Shown here: piece after piece, positions 1 through 10,235 of the stretch
How positions within the stretch are numbered: position 1 is the first letter of the stretch
Layout of the letters: every line of letters begins with the position of its first letter
DNA from: Pelagibacteraceae bacterium AG-404-N13
GTDB lineage: Bacteria; Pseudomonadota; Alphaproteobacteria; Pelagibacterales; Pelagibacteraceae
Length of the DNA stretch: 64,000 nucleotides
Direction of reading: 5' to 3'
Assembly (NCBI GenBank): GCA_003216255.1
Contig: QCJD01000003.1
Coordinates: forward strand, 19,312-83,311
Made by a program: the position numbers and the translations under genes
The notes under the pieces: model-generated
Databases searched by the model: none
Told to the model about the DNA's origin: nothing
Seen by the model: the letters and a program-made list of their open reading frames with translations, nothing else

Positions 1-459
1 GATATTGGTAAAAAATATACAAAAGCTATTGAAAAAAATTACGGTGCCCTTCCTGAAAATGAAAATGGTTATAATGAATTAGAGACAGTTGCATCAGAAT
101 TTTGTCCCGATGATAACTTTGATGATAATTTTTTAATTAGATATACTTTTATAGATAAAACATTAGCAGCCATACAATTATTTGCAGACAACAGTATTGA
201 TAATTCTGCAACTGAAAGCATGAAATTAATGAAATACGCAAAGAGAACGTATGGTGATTTTGATACTGGTGGCAATCCTGAATTTTATAATAATTTTAAT
301 ATTTGGGAAAAAGTTCGAAAGTATATCGTTTATAATAGAAGATTAATTGGAAATTTTTGGGAAGAAGAAATTTATATTTCAAGTGACAAGTATTATGAAC
401 AATTAGTTCAATATGAAAATGAACGAGAGTCTATAGAGCCTGTAGAAAATGAAAATTAA
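1..459 (+). CDS. 3' part of a protein truncated by the window edge; possibly a type IV pilus-associated protein (inferred only from the adjacent pilY1-like gene)
   Basis: Frame 1 is open from base 1 (DIGKKYTKAIEKNYGALPENENGYNELETVASEFCPDDNF...) and in frame with listed ORF 220..459, so the 220 start is probably internal. Ends at TAA 457-459, overlapping the next gene. Confidence 0.7.
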   Translation, partial: DIGKKYTKAIEKNYGALPENENGYNELETVASEFCPDDNFDDNFLIRYTFIDKTLAAIQLFADNSIDNSATESMKLMKYAKRTYGDFDTGGNPEFYNNFNIWEKVRKYIVYNRRLIGNFWEEEIYISSDKYYEQLVQYENERESIEPVENEN

Positions 460-3400
460 TATGAAAAAAATAAAATTAATTTTTATTCAAATATTATTAT
501 TTTCTTTAATAACTATTTCTAATTCATTTGGAAAAGCATTACCTCCAGGTTCAGGAGTAGCAGATGTACCAGCAAACGTTTTAATTCTTTTAGATAAATC
601 AGGAAGTATGGGAGCATCATCTTATAGTGGAGCAAGAGTAAACAGGACTTATCAAATAACAGCTATTTCAAATACAGGAAATGTTATTGTTACAGATGGT
701 TCTACATTAAGAGGTGTTGATCATAACAATAATGCTTTAACAAATTTTTATTCATCAAGAAATAATTATAGAACGCGTAATAGACGTGTTTGTAGTACTT
801 ATTATAAATCTCAATATGGATTATTATACCATAGCAATAAAGTGTATTTTCTTGGGGCATATTACTCACGTGATACTGACCTTTATGAATTAAATACATC
901 AACTGGCGCATGTAAAAAGATCGAGTCTTTCGGTAGAACTGCCCCTTATGGAAGGATGTTGGTATCAAACAACATATTAATTTTTCCTAATTACCAAAAT
1001 AAACTTTTTTTATATGATACAAATACGGGTCAGAAAAACCACTGTTCCCTTAATGCAGATTTATATAGATCGGTAACACTCGGAAAATATAATAATCGAA
1101 TACCCGCAACAATTGATGCATCGGGTAACTTAGTAATTAAAAGCTATGAAGGTGGAAAAATTATATTTAGAAAATTTACACTTAGAGGCACTACTGCTTG
1201 TCCAGTTGGTAAAGCAAATGCAACATACACGTTTAATTATGACTATGACTTAAGGTATTCAGAAGTAATCGAGGCTCATCCATCAAATGCAAATATTTTT
1301 TATTTATTGAATCGTAATGGTAATAGAATATTAAAATACACCTTTAATTCTACAACTTCATATACAAAGAATGCTTCTGTAGGAAGAAGAGGACGATTAA
1401 GCTCAACGTATGCACCAACTTCAGCTTCACAAGTTCGTTTTAATTACCCTGGTGATTTTAGAATAGACACTGCTTTAAATAGAATATTTGTTGCAGATAC
1501 AAATAATAATGCAATTCAATCTTTCGACTTAGATTTAGATTTTCATGATATGTCAGGTTATTCTACAAGATCTACAAGAATGGCGGGTGCTCATGAAGCA
1601 ATAAAATCTATTGTAACGGATAGTAGTTTAATATCTTCTGTTAATTTTGGATTTGGATATTGGTCAAGCTCATATAGTAGAATATATTATAGTAGTAGAA
1701 GTAGTTGGAGAACGCCTGTTAGATGTAGAACTTTATCTCAAATATCTAGATGGTCATGGCTTTATCGTTATAACTATTGGTGTAGTGTTCCCACTGCTAG
1801 TTACGGGTATACTCGTTGGGGAGGAAATCAAGCTGTTCCTTGTACTGGTCAAAACTGTATAAAAGTGAGAGTGGACAGAAATGGAGCTAGTAAAACTTTT
1901 ACAGAAGTTTCAAGAGTAAGGCCTGGAGGAGGAACAGATGCCCTTATTTGGGCAACTCAAGCAGACGAATATTATAGACATTCATCTGAAAGTCCAATTG
2001 ATGCAGCCAGTCCCTGCCAAGGATCTTATGTAATTGTTATTGGTGATGGATCTATGGGGAATGTTGCAGCCGCTAAAACAAAAGTAACAAATCTACTTAA
2101 TCAGAAAAAAGTTAAAACGTTTACAGTTGCGTATGGTGGTGGAATAAGTTCAAGTGGTATAAAAGCATTTAACGATGTTGCTAAAGCAGGTGGTACTAAC
2201 AGAGTAATCATTGCAGATACTACCGATCAATTAAAAGCACAATTAAATGCTGCTATTAGATCTGTAATTGCGGAAAAATTATCGTTTACTGCTCCAGCTA
2301 TAACAGCAACTATTGAAGAAGGCGGATCATTATTCCAGGCGCAATTTAAATATAAACAAAATATGGAATGGGAAGGAGCGCTTACAAGAACTGCTATTTC
2401 AGCTGAAGGAGTTATAAATGAAAAGGATACATCAAATTGGAACGCTTCAGAAAAAATGCCAGCTCCAAGTGCTAGAAAAATTTGGGGAGTAATTCCAGGG
2501 ACTGATTACACAACAGATTATAATAATTTTGTGGAAAGCAATTATACTTTAATTGATCCTATGATGGGTTTATTAGGAAATGCTATAGGAGATTATCATA
2601 AAGATACAGCAACAGTTTCTGGGGTTGTAGGTAATACCCGTTGTAGCTCAAAAGGAGATAGTACATCAACCATAGCAGACGGAACAGACGATGACCTTCA
2701 AGGTTTAATTAGCTTTGTAAGAGGTCTTGATTATTTTGATTATGATGGAGATTGTAATTTAAATGAAATTAGAAAGTCTGATGGTAAAAAAGCTTATCTT
2801 GGAGATATTTTCCATTCTGAAATGGTGGTTGTTGGACCCCCAGGAGCTGACACTGCATTTACATCTCAAAATCAAGAAGCTTATTGGAGGTCGATTAATG
2901 GTTATGATGCTTGGGCCTCAGGATTACAAAATAGGCCCGAAAGAATTTATGTTGGTGGTAACGATGGAATGGTTCATTCTATAGATTCAAAAACTGGAGT
3001 TGAAAAATGGGCCTTTATTCCACCGTTTGTCATGTCTAAACTTCCTTTAGTAATTAACACAGGATTAAATAATGATCTTGCCAAAACTAAAGGTGGGACA
3101 AATGCAATTTATGGTGTGGACGGATCTCCTGTAGTTCATGACATGTATTTTAAAAGTCCATATGACTCAGCTAAAGCATGGCATACAGTTTTAATTGTAC
3201 CTTTTGGTAGAGGGGGAAATGGATTTACAGTTCTAGATGTAACAAATGCAGACAAGCCTCTCCATTTATATACCATTTATAATAACCACATCAAAAATAA
3301 AGTGATGGTAATGAACCATCTAAATAGTCTGTCAGAATATGAATATATTGATGATACTTACTCATTAGCTGAAACAGAAGAAGGTAAAACTGCATTAGAT

Positions 3401-4885
3401 ACGTATTTAAACGCCGCAGATAAAGATGCGGCAGATTTGGATAAATGTGATGCAACTGGTAATACCACATGTTTTGAGTCTACAACTTGGACCTTCCCAG
3501 AACCAGGTATTAAAAAATCTGAATTTATAATTACAATCAATGATGTTAATATTCCTAACTTTACAGTACAGGCAGGTAGTTCTGGAGGAACACAGATAGT
3601 ATTACCTAAAACGGTATCCTATCAAGCGCACGAGGATAGAACTAAATCGGCTGATGATGTTGAAATAAAATTAACTAAATCTGCTATTACAAGACTAAGT
3701 AATAATTTACCAGAAGCTTACGATTATAAGGAATTAGGTGAAACTTGGTCTGCACCAAGAATATTCAGATTACCAAATTCAGGTGCTGGAGATAATAAAT
3801 TAGAGGATGATATTTATGTTGCAGTTATGGGGGGTGGCTATGGAGGAAGAGATGATAAAGTTGGATCCGCTTTATTTGTAATTAATTTAGAAGACAGTGC
3901 AACTCCTGGTAAACTCGAAAAAGTAATTCCAATTAAAGATGAAAAAAGTTTAAATATTGTAAATTCTGTACCAGGAACACCTGTTGTTGTAACTGCTGAT
4001 CAAGCAAGAGGCATTAAGTATAAAGGCGCACTTGTTTATGTGAATGATTTTGAAGGTAAAATAACTAAATTTAATTTAACCAACATGGATAATGATGGTG
4101 CTGGAAATAGAATTAATCTTTATGACAACACTACACTTTTATCAATAGAGGCAAGTAGAGAAAATGGAAGATACCAATACCATTCTATGGATGCAGGTAT
4201 TGGAAAAACTTCAAAACATTTCTGGATGTTTTCTGGAACTGGTGACTATGAAAGAATGACAGCAAGAGACTCGAAAATTGATAATATTATGTATGGTTTT
4301 AGAGACAAACATTATCCTTTGTATAAAAATATAACTTTTCCTCCTGTGGTCATTAATGGACTACAATTCTGCTCGGATACAACAAATGATAGCACAGGAT
4401 CAAAATGTCCAGTAACAACAAATAAATCTACAATTATAGGAGGAGGTCAAATAGGTACGCCACAAGCAAGAAAAGGAAAAGATATGGGTTGGTATATAAA
4501 ACTGCCAGCAAGCCAAAAGGTAACTGCTGAACCAACAGTTTCAAATGGTTTAGTTTACTTTCCAATATTTGAACCATCTCAATCTGCAAATAAATGTTCG
4601 CTTGGGCTTGCTCTTATTTGTGCTGTAGATGATGAATGTGGAACAAATGTATCATCTCAACTTGGAAGTCTAAAAAGTCAAACAATTGATGGTCAAGTTT
4701 ATGCAGGAAAAACTTGTTATGCTGTTGGACAAGGTGTTCTTTCAAGGTTGGTAGTGTTTGCGAATAAATTATTTGCAAATATTGCTGGTAAATCAATTCA
4801 AAATAAAACTGACCTAGTCGTAATAGATACAGGTATGGGAGACGTAGAATCGTTTAGAAGCTCTTGGAGAGAAGGAAATTTCTAA
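449..4885 (+). CDS. pilY1: PilY1-like protein: signal peptide, vWA-type domain and C-terminal beta-propeller
   Basis: VLILLDKSGSMG MIDAS-like motif; NHL-like segment (FNYPGDFRIDTALNRIFVADTNNNAIQSF); PilY1 propeller segments (RIYVGGNDGMVHSIDSKTGVEKWAFIPPFVMSKLP); DYDGDCNLNE Ca-binding-like loop. Confidence 0.8.
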   Translation: MKINMKKIKLIFIQILLFSLITISNSFGKALPPGSGVADVPANVLILLDKSGSMGASSYSGARVNRTYQITAISNTGNVIVTDGSTLRGVDHNNNALTNFYSSRNNYRTRNRRVCSTYYKSQYGLLYHSNKVYFLGAYYSRDTDLYELNTSTGACKKIESFGRTAPYGRMLVSNNILIFPNYQNKLFLYDTNTGQKNHCSLNADLYRSVTLGKYNNRIPATIDASGNLVIKSYEGGKIIFRKFTLRGTTACPVGKANATYTFNYDYDLRYSEVIEAHPSNANIFYLLNRNGNRILKYTFNSTTSYTKNASVGRRGRLSSTYAPTSASQVRFNYPGDFRIDTALNRIFVADTNNNAIQSFDLDLDFHDMSGYSTRSTRMAGAHEAIKSIVTDSSLISSVNFGFGYWSSSYSRIYYSSRSSWRTPVRCRTLSQISRWSWLYRYNYWCSVPTASYGYTRWGGNQAVPCTGQNCIKVRVDRNGASKTFTEVSRVRPGGGTDALIWATQADEYYRHSSESPIDAASPCQGSYVIVIGDGSMGNVAAAKTKVTNLLNQKKVKTFTVAYGGGISSSGIKAFNDVAKAGGTNRVIIADTTDQLKAQLNAAIRSVIAEKLSFTAPAITATIEEGGSLFQAQFKYKQNMEWEGALTRTAISAEGVINEKDTSNWNASEKMPAPSARKIWGVIPGTDYTTDYNNFVESNYTLIDPMMGLLGNAIGDYHKDTATVSGVVGNTRCSSKGDSTSTIADGTDDDLQGLISFVRGLDYFDYDGDCNLNEIRKSDGKKAYLGDIFHSEMVVVGPPGADTAFTSQNQEAYWRSINGYDAWASGLQNRPERIYVGGNDGMVHSIDSKTGVEKWAFIPPFVMSKLPLVINTGLNNDLAKTKGGTNAIYGVDGSPVVHDMYFKSPYDSAKAWHTVLIVPFGRGGNGFTVLDVTNADKPLHLYTIYNNHIKNKVMVMNHLNSLSEYEYIDDTYSLAETEEGKTALDTYLNAADKDAADLDKCDATGNTTCFESTTWTFPEPGIKKSEFIITINDVNIPNFTVQAGSSGGTQIVLPKTVSYQAHEDRTKSADDVEIKLTKSAITRLSNNLPEAYDYKELGETWSAPRIFRLPNSGAGDNKLEDDIYVAVMGGGYGGRDDKVGSALFVINLEDSATPGKLEKVIPIKDEKSLNIVNSVPGTPVVVTADQARGIKYKGALVYVNDFEGKITKFNLTNMDNDGAGNRINLYDNTTLLSIEASRENGRYQYHSMDAGIGKTSKHFWMFSGTGDYERMTARDSKIDNIMYGFRDKHYPLYKNITFPPVVINGLQFCSDTTNDSTGSKCPVTTNKSTIIGGGQIGTPQARKGKDMGWYIKLPASQKVTAEPTVSNGLVYFPIFEPSQSANKCSLGLALICAVDDECGTNVSSQLGSLKSQTIDGQVYAGKTCYAVGQGVLSRLVVFANKLFANIAGKSIQNKTDLVVIDTGMGDVESFRSSWREGNF

Positions 4886-4930
4886 TAAAAAAAATATTAC
4901 AATATATTAAAATAATATAGTTTATTCTTA

Positions 4931-5665
4931 ATGAAAAAGTTTTTTGTTTTTTTATTAATTCTTGTAGCTTTATTTTATATTTTATCTGAATTTGTTGGGG
5001 ATAGAATTATTAAAGGTGCTTTAGAAAAAAATTTATCAAATGTTTTAGATAGAGATATAAATATTGAGACTTTAAAAATAAATTACCTTAGTGGTGATGC
5101 GGAAATTAAAGGTTTAAAAATAAGAAATAAAGAATTTGAGGGAAACCTTTTAAATTTAAATAAAGCTTATTTAAAATTAAATACAACATCAATTTTCAGC
5201 AACAATGTAGAAATAGAAAGTGTTTTATTAGATGGAATTAATTTAAATTATTATTTTAATATCAAATATACCTTGGTTACAGATAACGTTAGATCTTTAG
5301 AAAAAACACTTAAAAATGGAGGTGGTAAATCAACTAGTAATAAATATTTTAATATAAATAAATTAAATGCAAAAAATATTACTTTAAATGTAATTTCTAA
5401 AGATCTTGAAATTAATAAAAGTATTTCATTACAAAATTTAGAATTTGAAAATATTGGAAATACTCCTAATAGTAAAAACTATAAAACAGTTCTTCGAGAC
5501 TTTGCTGAACAAACAATTAAAACAGTTAAAAAAAAGGTATTATCTGGAAATTTACAAAATAAATTAAAGAATATTGATGAAGATAAAATTAAAGAAAAAA
5601 TAAAAGAAGAATTAAATAAAAATAAGAATAAACTTAAAAATAAGTTAAAAAAATTAATTAAATAA
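4931..5665 (+). CDS. AsmA/DUF748-like membrane-anchored protein
   Basis: N-terminal TM helix, then GALEKNLSNVLDRDINIETLKINYLSGDAEIKGLKIRNKEF typical of AsmA-like N-termini; Lys/Asn-rich C-terminus. Confidence 0.55.
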   Translation: MKKFFVFLLILVALFYILSEFVGDRIIKGALEKNLSNVLDRDINIETLKINYLSGDAEIKGLKIRNKEFEGNLLNLNKAYLKLNTTSIFSNNVEIESVLLDGINLNYYFNIKYTLVTDNVRSLEKTLKNGGGKSTSNKYFNINKLNAKNITLNVISKDLEINKSISLQNLEFENIGNTPNSKNYKTVLRDFAEQTIKTVKKKVLSGNLQNKLKNIDEDKIKEKIKEELNKNKNKLKNKLKKLIK

Positions 5666-5684
5666 ATTAAAAACTGAAAATCAG

Positions 5685-5891
5685 TTATTTAACAATTAAT
5701 AAAAAATAAAAATAAATAATCCAGACAAACATTGTTGTCATTGTAAAAAATATTAAAGCAAGCCCAACAAGAGTATCCTGATTAATTTTTTTTCTCCATT
5801 TTTGTGGAAAAAAATCTAATGAATATGCATAAACAATAATGAATATATTTAATGCTGAGATAATAATATTTATAAATAAAAATTGATCCAT
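5685..5891 (-). CDS. small two-TM hypothetical membrane protein
   Basis: 68-aa ORF with two hydrophobic segments; start abuts the stop of the downstream-strand neighbour at 5891. Confidence 0.5.
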   Translation of the reverse strand: MDQFLFINIIISALNIFIIVYAYSLDFFPQKWRKKINQDTLVGLALIFFTMTTMFVWIIYFYFLLIVK

Positions 5892-7984
5892 TAGAAAACT
5901 TTACTTAAAGATATATTGGTTTTATTATTTTTGCTAAATATATCATTTGTAAAATCAAGCTTAAAATCTAAACCTTTTATATTTTTATTTATATTCAAAG
6001 AAGCATTCAAATCGTCGCTTGGATTTAAAATTAAAGCATATTCAGTTTTTGCATTTGGAACAAATCCTGCTGCAAAATATAAATCATCAGAATTACCGCT
6101 TCCATTTGTGCTCTGTCTTTCATAATTAACAATTATCGACCAGCCTGAAGGTGTTGAAAAATCAATACCATAACCCAATCTATAATTATGTGTTGCCACA
6201 TTACCTAACACATAATTATATTTAGTACTTTGATCTGTAACATATGAAAATTGAAGATCTGACGAGGGGCTAAAATCAGCTATATACTCTAAACGTCCAT
6301 TATGTTTTATGGTACTATTTTTTAATTGTACAATATTATCTACAATCATTCCGATGTTAGCTAATCCAGTAATTATTTCATGTTTATCAAAAATTAAGGC
6401 ATCTGAATCTTTATTCGAAAATGATGATGTTTCTCTATAAGATTCAAATTCGGTAAAACCTAAATCAATTCTTAGCGTTGGATTGTAATTATATCTATTT
6501 TTTTTTAATCTTTTTGCTAAATTAATTGACCCAAATAATTGTTTGCCACTTTTTTGTGCGTATAATTTATTAGAATTATTTATTCTAATGTGTTCAGTAT
6601 CTAACATGTTTACTCCAATAAGACCTTCGGAAGATATTTTTTCATCTCCTATAAGCGTGCCATACATACTTAGGCTATAATTGTGAGTATCCAATAGAGC
6701 ATTTGAAGAGTCCAGATCAACATTATCTTTTCCTAATTGAATAGCATAACCAAATATTTTATTTTTACTTATTTTCTTATCTGCTCCTATTGTTATTCCT
6801 TCGGTATTTATTTCTTTTGCTGAAGAAGATATTGATCCGTCTGTATCACCAATACTGATCTGACCTTCACTCCAGTAAAACCAATCACTATTTTTTTTAT
6901 TTAAATTTATAGTTTTTTTGTTTGATGCTTTAACAACGTTAGCAACAGACGCTAACATTTCATTAGAAAAATGGAATTTGATATTTTGGCTAGTTAAATT
7001 ATCTTTCTGATCGTGTCTTTTAAGCCATTCCATACGATGTATAACTGGAAGTGTTACATGTTTAATAGCTCTTTTTGATAATTCAACTTGAGATTCAGCA
7101 ATTCCTAAAACAACTTTATCACTGGTAGGTTCACTGCAAGTAATAGTTTCCGCACAACTTATATCATATTCATAAATTATATTTTCGGCAGGACTACCTA
7201 CATCACTTGTAATATACATCTTAGAGCCATTATCTACTATAACAAAGCCTCTCATTGTTTCAGTTTCAGAGCTTATCGAGTATGTGTTTGAATGTGAGGC
7301 GGTGCTCACATCGTAAGCAGTAGTTAATGTATACTTATTTATTTCATCACCCCCACTTCCACCAATATACATTATTGTTCCGTCAGAATTAAATTGTATA
7401 TTTCTTGGGTCGTTTTCATCAGAAGTAAGGTCTGGAGAGTCAGTTTTGCTTCCTGCAGTCGAAACATCCCAGGGTGTTGACAGTGGATATTGGTAGACCA
7501 CTTCTCTTTGAGCGCCAATGATATACATTTTTGTACCTTCAGGATTAAATGTTAGTCCTCTCACTTGATTGTCTATTGAGTTGTCAAAATTAAATCTCGC
7601 ACTCCAAGTTGATGTTGAGCTATCCCAAGCTGTGCTTAAAGTATATACTTCAACATCTGTATCATCGTTATCCATAATAAACATTTTAGTGCCATCTGTA
7701 CTAAATGTTATTGCGTGAGGTAGATCTACATCGCTAGATATATCTTCAGTTGAAACTAATGAAGCAGTGCTCACATCGTAAGCTGAACTTAATGAATATT
7801 GTAAAACTGTTTCAGTTCCCTGACTATCAGTAATATACATTTTAGTACCATCTGGATTAAAATTTATACCTCTGATCCCAAGGGTAACGCTATTTAATGA
7901 AGCTGACGATTGCTTATAAGTTAAACTTGCTAAAGCATTTGTACATAGAAATAGAAACAAAAAAATTACTTTTAAAAATTTCAC
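5891..7984 (-). CDS. surface protein: N-terminal beta-propeller repeats plus C-terminal autotransporter-like beta-barrel
   Basis: Signal peptide; repeats of F(N/S)xDGTKMYI ... Y(x)LSTxWDVSTAS; C-terminal ~300 aa of alternating strands (SEGQISIGDTDGS..., SLSMYGTLIGDEKISSEGLIGVNML) ending NISLSKVF. Confidence 0.7.
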   Translation of the reverse strand: MKFLKVIFLFLFLCTNALASLTYKQSSASLNSVTLGIRGINFNPDGTKMYITDSQGTETVLQYSLSSAYDVSTASLVSTEDISSDVDLPHAITFSTDGTKMFIMDNDDTDVEVYTLSTAWDSSTSTWSARFNFDNSIDNQVRGLTFNPEGTKMYIIGAQREVVYQYPLSTPWDVSTAGSKTDSPDLTSDENDPRNIQFNSDGTIMYIGGSGGDEINKYTLTTAYDVSTASHSNTYSISSETETMRGFVIVDNGSKMYITSDVGSPAENIIYEYDISCAETITCSEPTSDKVVLGIAESQVELSKRAIKHVTLPVIHRMEWLKRHDQKDNLTSQNIKFHFSNEMLASVANVVKASNKKTINLNKKNSDWFYWSEGQISIGDTDGSISSSAKEINTEGITIGADKKISKNKIFGYAIQLGKDNVDLDSSNALLDTHNYSLSMYGTLIGDEKISSEGLIGVNMLDTEHIRINNSNKLYAQKSGKQLFGSINLAKRLKKNRYNYNPTLRIDLGFTEFESYRETSSFSNKDSDALIFDKHEIITGLANIGMIVDNIVQLKNSTIKHNGRLEYIADFSPSSDLQFSYVTDQSTKYNYVLGNVATHNYRLGYGIDFSTPSGWSIIVNYERQSTNGSGNSDDLYFAAGFVPNAKTEYALILNPSDDLNASLNINKNIKGLDFKLDFTNDIFSKNNKTNISLSKVF

Positions 7985-7994
7985 AAAATTTAAA

Positions 7995-8756
7995 TTATAA
8001 AAATAAGTTCGTTAAATTATTTTCAAAAACTAAATATATCAATGTTCCTATAATTAAATAGGGGCCAAAAGGAATTTGAGATGACATAGTTTTTGATTTT
8101 TTCATTAAATCAGGAATAACACTTATTAATGCAATAGCAGATGATAGAAAAATCACAAATGGTATTGCTTTTAGGCCAAACCAAAATCCAAATACACTTA
8201 AAAGTTTAGCATCCCCTAACCCCATACCTTCTTTTTTTTTGATCTGTTTATAAAAAAATGTAATGCACCAAATAATTCCATAACCAAATAGTCCTCCTAA
8301 TAAAGAAAGAATATAATTTGGAAAAATTGAATCTAAATTAGGATCAAATGATTTAAGAAAACCTAAAGCCATCATTGGGAAAGTAATTGAGTTTGGAATT
8401 ATGAAATGCTTTAAATCTATAAAAAAAATGATGATTAATGATAAGCTTAAAATCATCAGCAATAAAGTTGTTAATGTAATTCCATATAAATAATAAATAT
8501 TAAAAAATGAAAAAATACTTATGAATTCAACAAGACTGTATTGAATAGATATTTTTTTCTTACATTTCCTACACTTTCCGCCTAAAAAAAAATAAGAGAT
8601 AATTGGAATATTATCATACCAAACAATTTGTTTTTTACATTTTGGACAATATGATCTTCCTGAAACAACACCCTGTCTCTTGGGTAATCGATATATGCAG
8701 ACATTAGCAAAACTTCCCCAAAGTCCACCCATCAATACTACAAAAATAATGTCCAT
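7995..8756 (-). CDS. pilD: type IV prepilin peptidase / leader peptidase
   Basis: GSFANVCIYRLPKRQGVVSGRSYCPKCKKQIVWYDNIPIISYFFLGGKCRKC and GMGLGDAKLLSVFGFWFG motifs. Confidence 0.93.
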   Translation of the reverse strand: MDIIFVVLMGGLWGSFANVCIYRLPKRQGVVSGRSYCPKCKKQIVWYDNIPIISYFFLGGKCRKCKKKISIQYSLVEFISIFSFFNIYYLYGITLTTLLLMILSLSLIIIFFIDLKHFIIPNSITFPMMALGFLKSFDPNLDSIFPNYILSLLGGLFGYGIIWCITFFYKQIKKKEGMGLGDAKLLSVFGFWFGLKAIPFVIFLSSAIALISVIPDLMKKSKTMSSQIPFGPYLIIGTLIYLVFENNLTNLFL

Positions 8757-8927
8757 TAAGGATTAATTGTTATATTTTGAAATTTGAAGTCACTTCTAAA
8801 AGCCCATTAATAAAAAGCTGAACCATAACAACAGCGTCATGAATGTGGATATATAAATTTGGACTACTAATGATTAACTCCATGTTGTAAAATGTATCAA
8901 AATGGTCTTAAATTACTAGTTAAATAA

Positions 8928-10220
8928 ATGTTTCTATTTAAACCAAAAAAACCTGAAGAGCCAAAGAAAGAAGAAATTTCAAAGGCAAATATTGACCTTG
9001 GTATAATCATGAAAATGAATCAAGAGTTTGCTGTATCGCTTGATTTAAATGATACTTTAAATACAGCTCTAAAAGTAATCATAGATAGAATCAATGCCCA
9101 AGCAGCCAATATATTTTTAATAAATGAAAAAGAAAAAAAATTTGAATGCATCGCATCTTTAAACCAAGATTATTTAGATGAATATAAACTTGATTTAAAA
9201 GACGGTGTAATGGGAAAAGCAATTGAACAAAAAAAATGTATTCGAGTAGGAGATGTCAGAAAAGATCTTAGGGAAATAGCAGAATTCTATTTTGATTTGG
9301 ATAATAAAACTAATTTCACAACATTTTCGGTTTTATGTTCTCCTTTGATAGCTGGAAATGAAAGTATTGGTGTAATTCATTGTTTGAATAAAAAAACTGA
9401 TAATAAATTATTCCAAGAAGAAGATAGACAGCTTTTAGAAACACTTTCTGCACCAGCTGCTTTTGCAATTAGAAATGCTAAAATGGCAAAAGACATGATC
9501 GAAAAAAATAAAATTCAAAAAGAAGTTGAAATAGTCGGAGATATTCAAAAATCACTATTATCAAAAAATAAAAAAGATAATTTCCCTATAGCGGGTATAA
9601 ATATTCCAGCAAAAGTAGTTTCGGGAGATTTTTATAATTTTTCAGATTTAGGTAATGGAAAATATGGATTTGGTGTAGCAGATGTATCTGGTAAAGGAAT
9701 AAAATCCTCTTTGCTGATGTCTAAAGCGTCTAGTCTATATAGATGTTTAAGTAAAACAAATTTTTCTGCAGCTGATTTGTTAATACAATTAAATAACGAA
9801 ATTTGTGAAACTATATCAAGAGGAATGTTTGTTACTATGCTAATTGGAATTTATGATAGCAATAAAAAAGAATTATTACTTTCAAGCGCTGGTCATGAAC
9901 CTCCTATTATATTTGCAAAAGATGGATCATTTTCAAATTATTCTGAGGCAGGTCCTCCTTTAGGAATTATGCCAAAAACAAAATATACTGAGCATACAAT
10001 TTCTTTTGCAGATAGTTCAATGTACATTTTCACAGATGGTATTACTGAGATTAAAAATCCAAATGGTGAAATGTTGGGCTCTGAAGGTTTTCAAAATTAT
10101 ATAAAAAAATACCAAGAAAAACCAAATAACGAAAGATTAAAAATAATAATTGATGATATTCTAAATAAAGGTCATATACAAAAAGATGACTTAACAATTG
10201 TAGTCGTTGATGGAAAATAA
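8928..10220 (+). CDS. GAF-domain SpoIIE/RsbU-type PP2C serine phosphatase
   Basis: GAF-like N-terminal half; PP2C motifs VSGDFYNFSDLGNGKYGFGVADVSGKGIKSSLLMSK, LLLSSAGHEPPI, MYIFTDGITE, KDDLTIVVV. Confidence 0.9.
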   Translation: MFLFKPKKPEEPKKEEISKANIDLGIIMKMNQEFAVSLDLNDTLNTALKVIIDRINAQAANIFLINEKEKKFECIASLNQDYLDEYKLDLKDGVMGKAIEQKKCIRVGDVRKDLREIAEFYFDLDNKTNFTTFSVLCSPLIAGNESIGVIHCLNKKTDNKLFQEEDRQLLETLSAPAAFAIRNAKMAKDMIEKNKIQKEVEIVGDIQKSLLSKNKKDNFPIAGINIPAKVVSGDFYNFSDLGNGKYGFGVADVSGKGIKSSLLMSKASSLYRCLSKTNFSAADLLIQLNNEICETISRGMFVTMLIGIYDSNKKELLLSSAGHEPPIIFAKDGSFSNYSEAGPPLGIMPKTKYTEHTISFADSSMYIFTDGITEIKNPNGEMLGSEGFQNYIKKYQEKPNNERLKIIIDDILNKGHIQKDDLTIVVVDGK

Positions 10221-10235
10221 ATATCTTTAATATAA

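Noticed and set aside
702-968. 88-aa minus-strand ORF inside pilY1
   Set aside because: Antisense to a long continuous coding frame with signal peptide and vWA motif; no family resemblance.
8757-8927. Intergenic region upstream of the GAF-PP2C gene as a possible ncRNA
   Set aside because: No convincing stem-loop, terminator or conserved riboswitch motif by eye; more likely a divergent promoter region.
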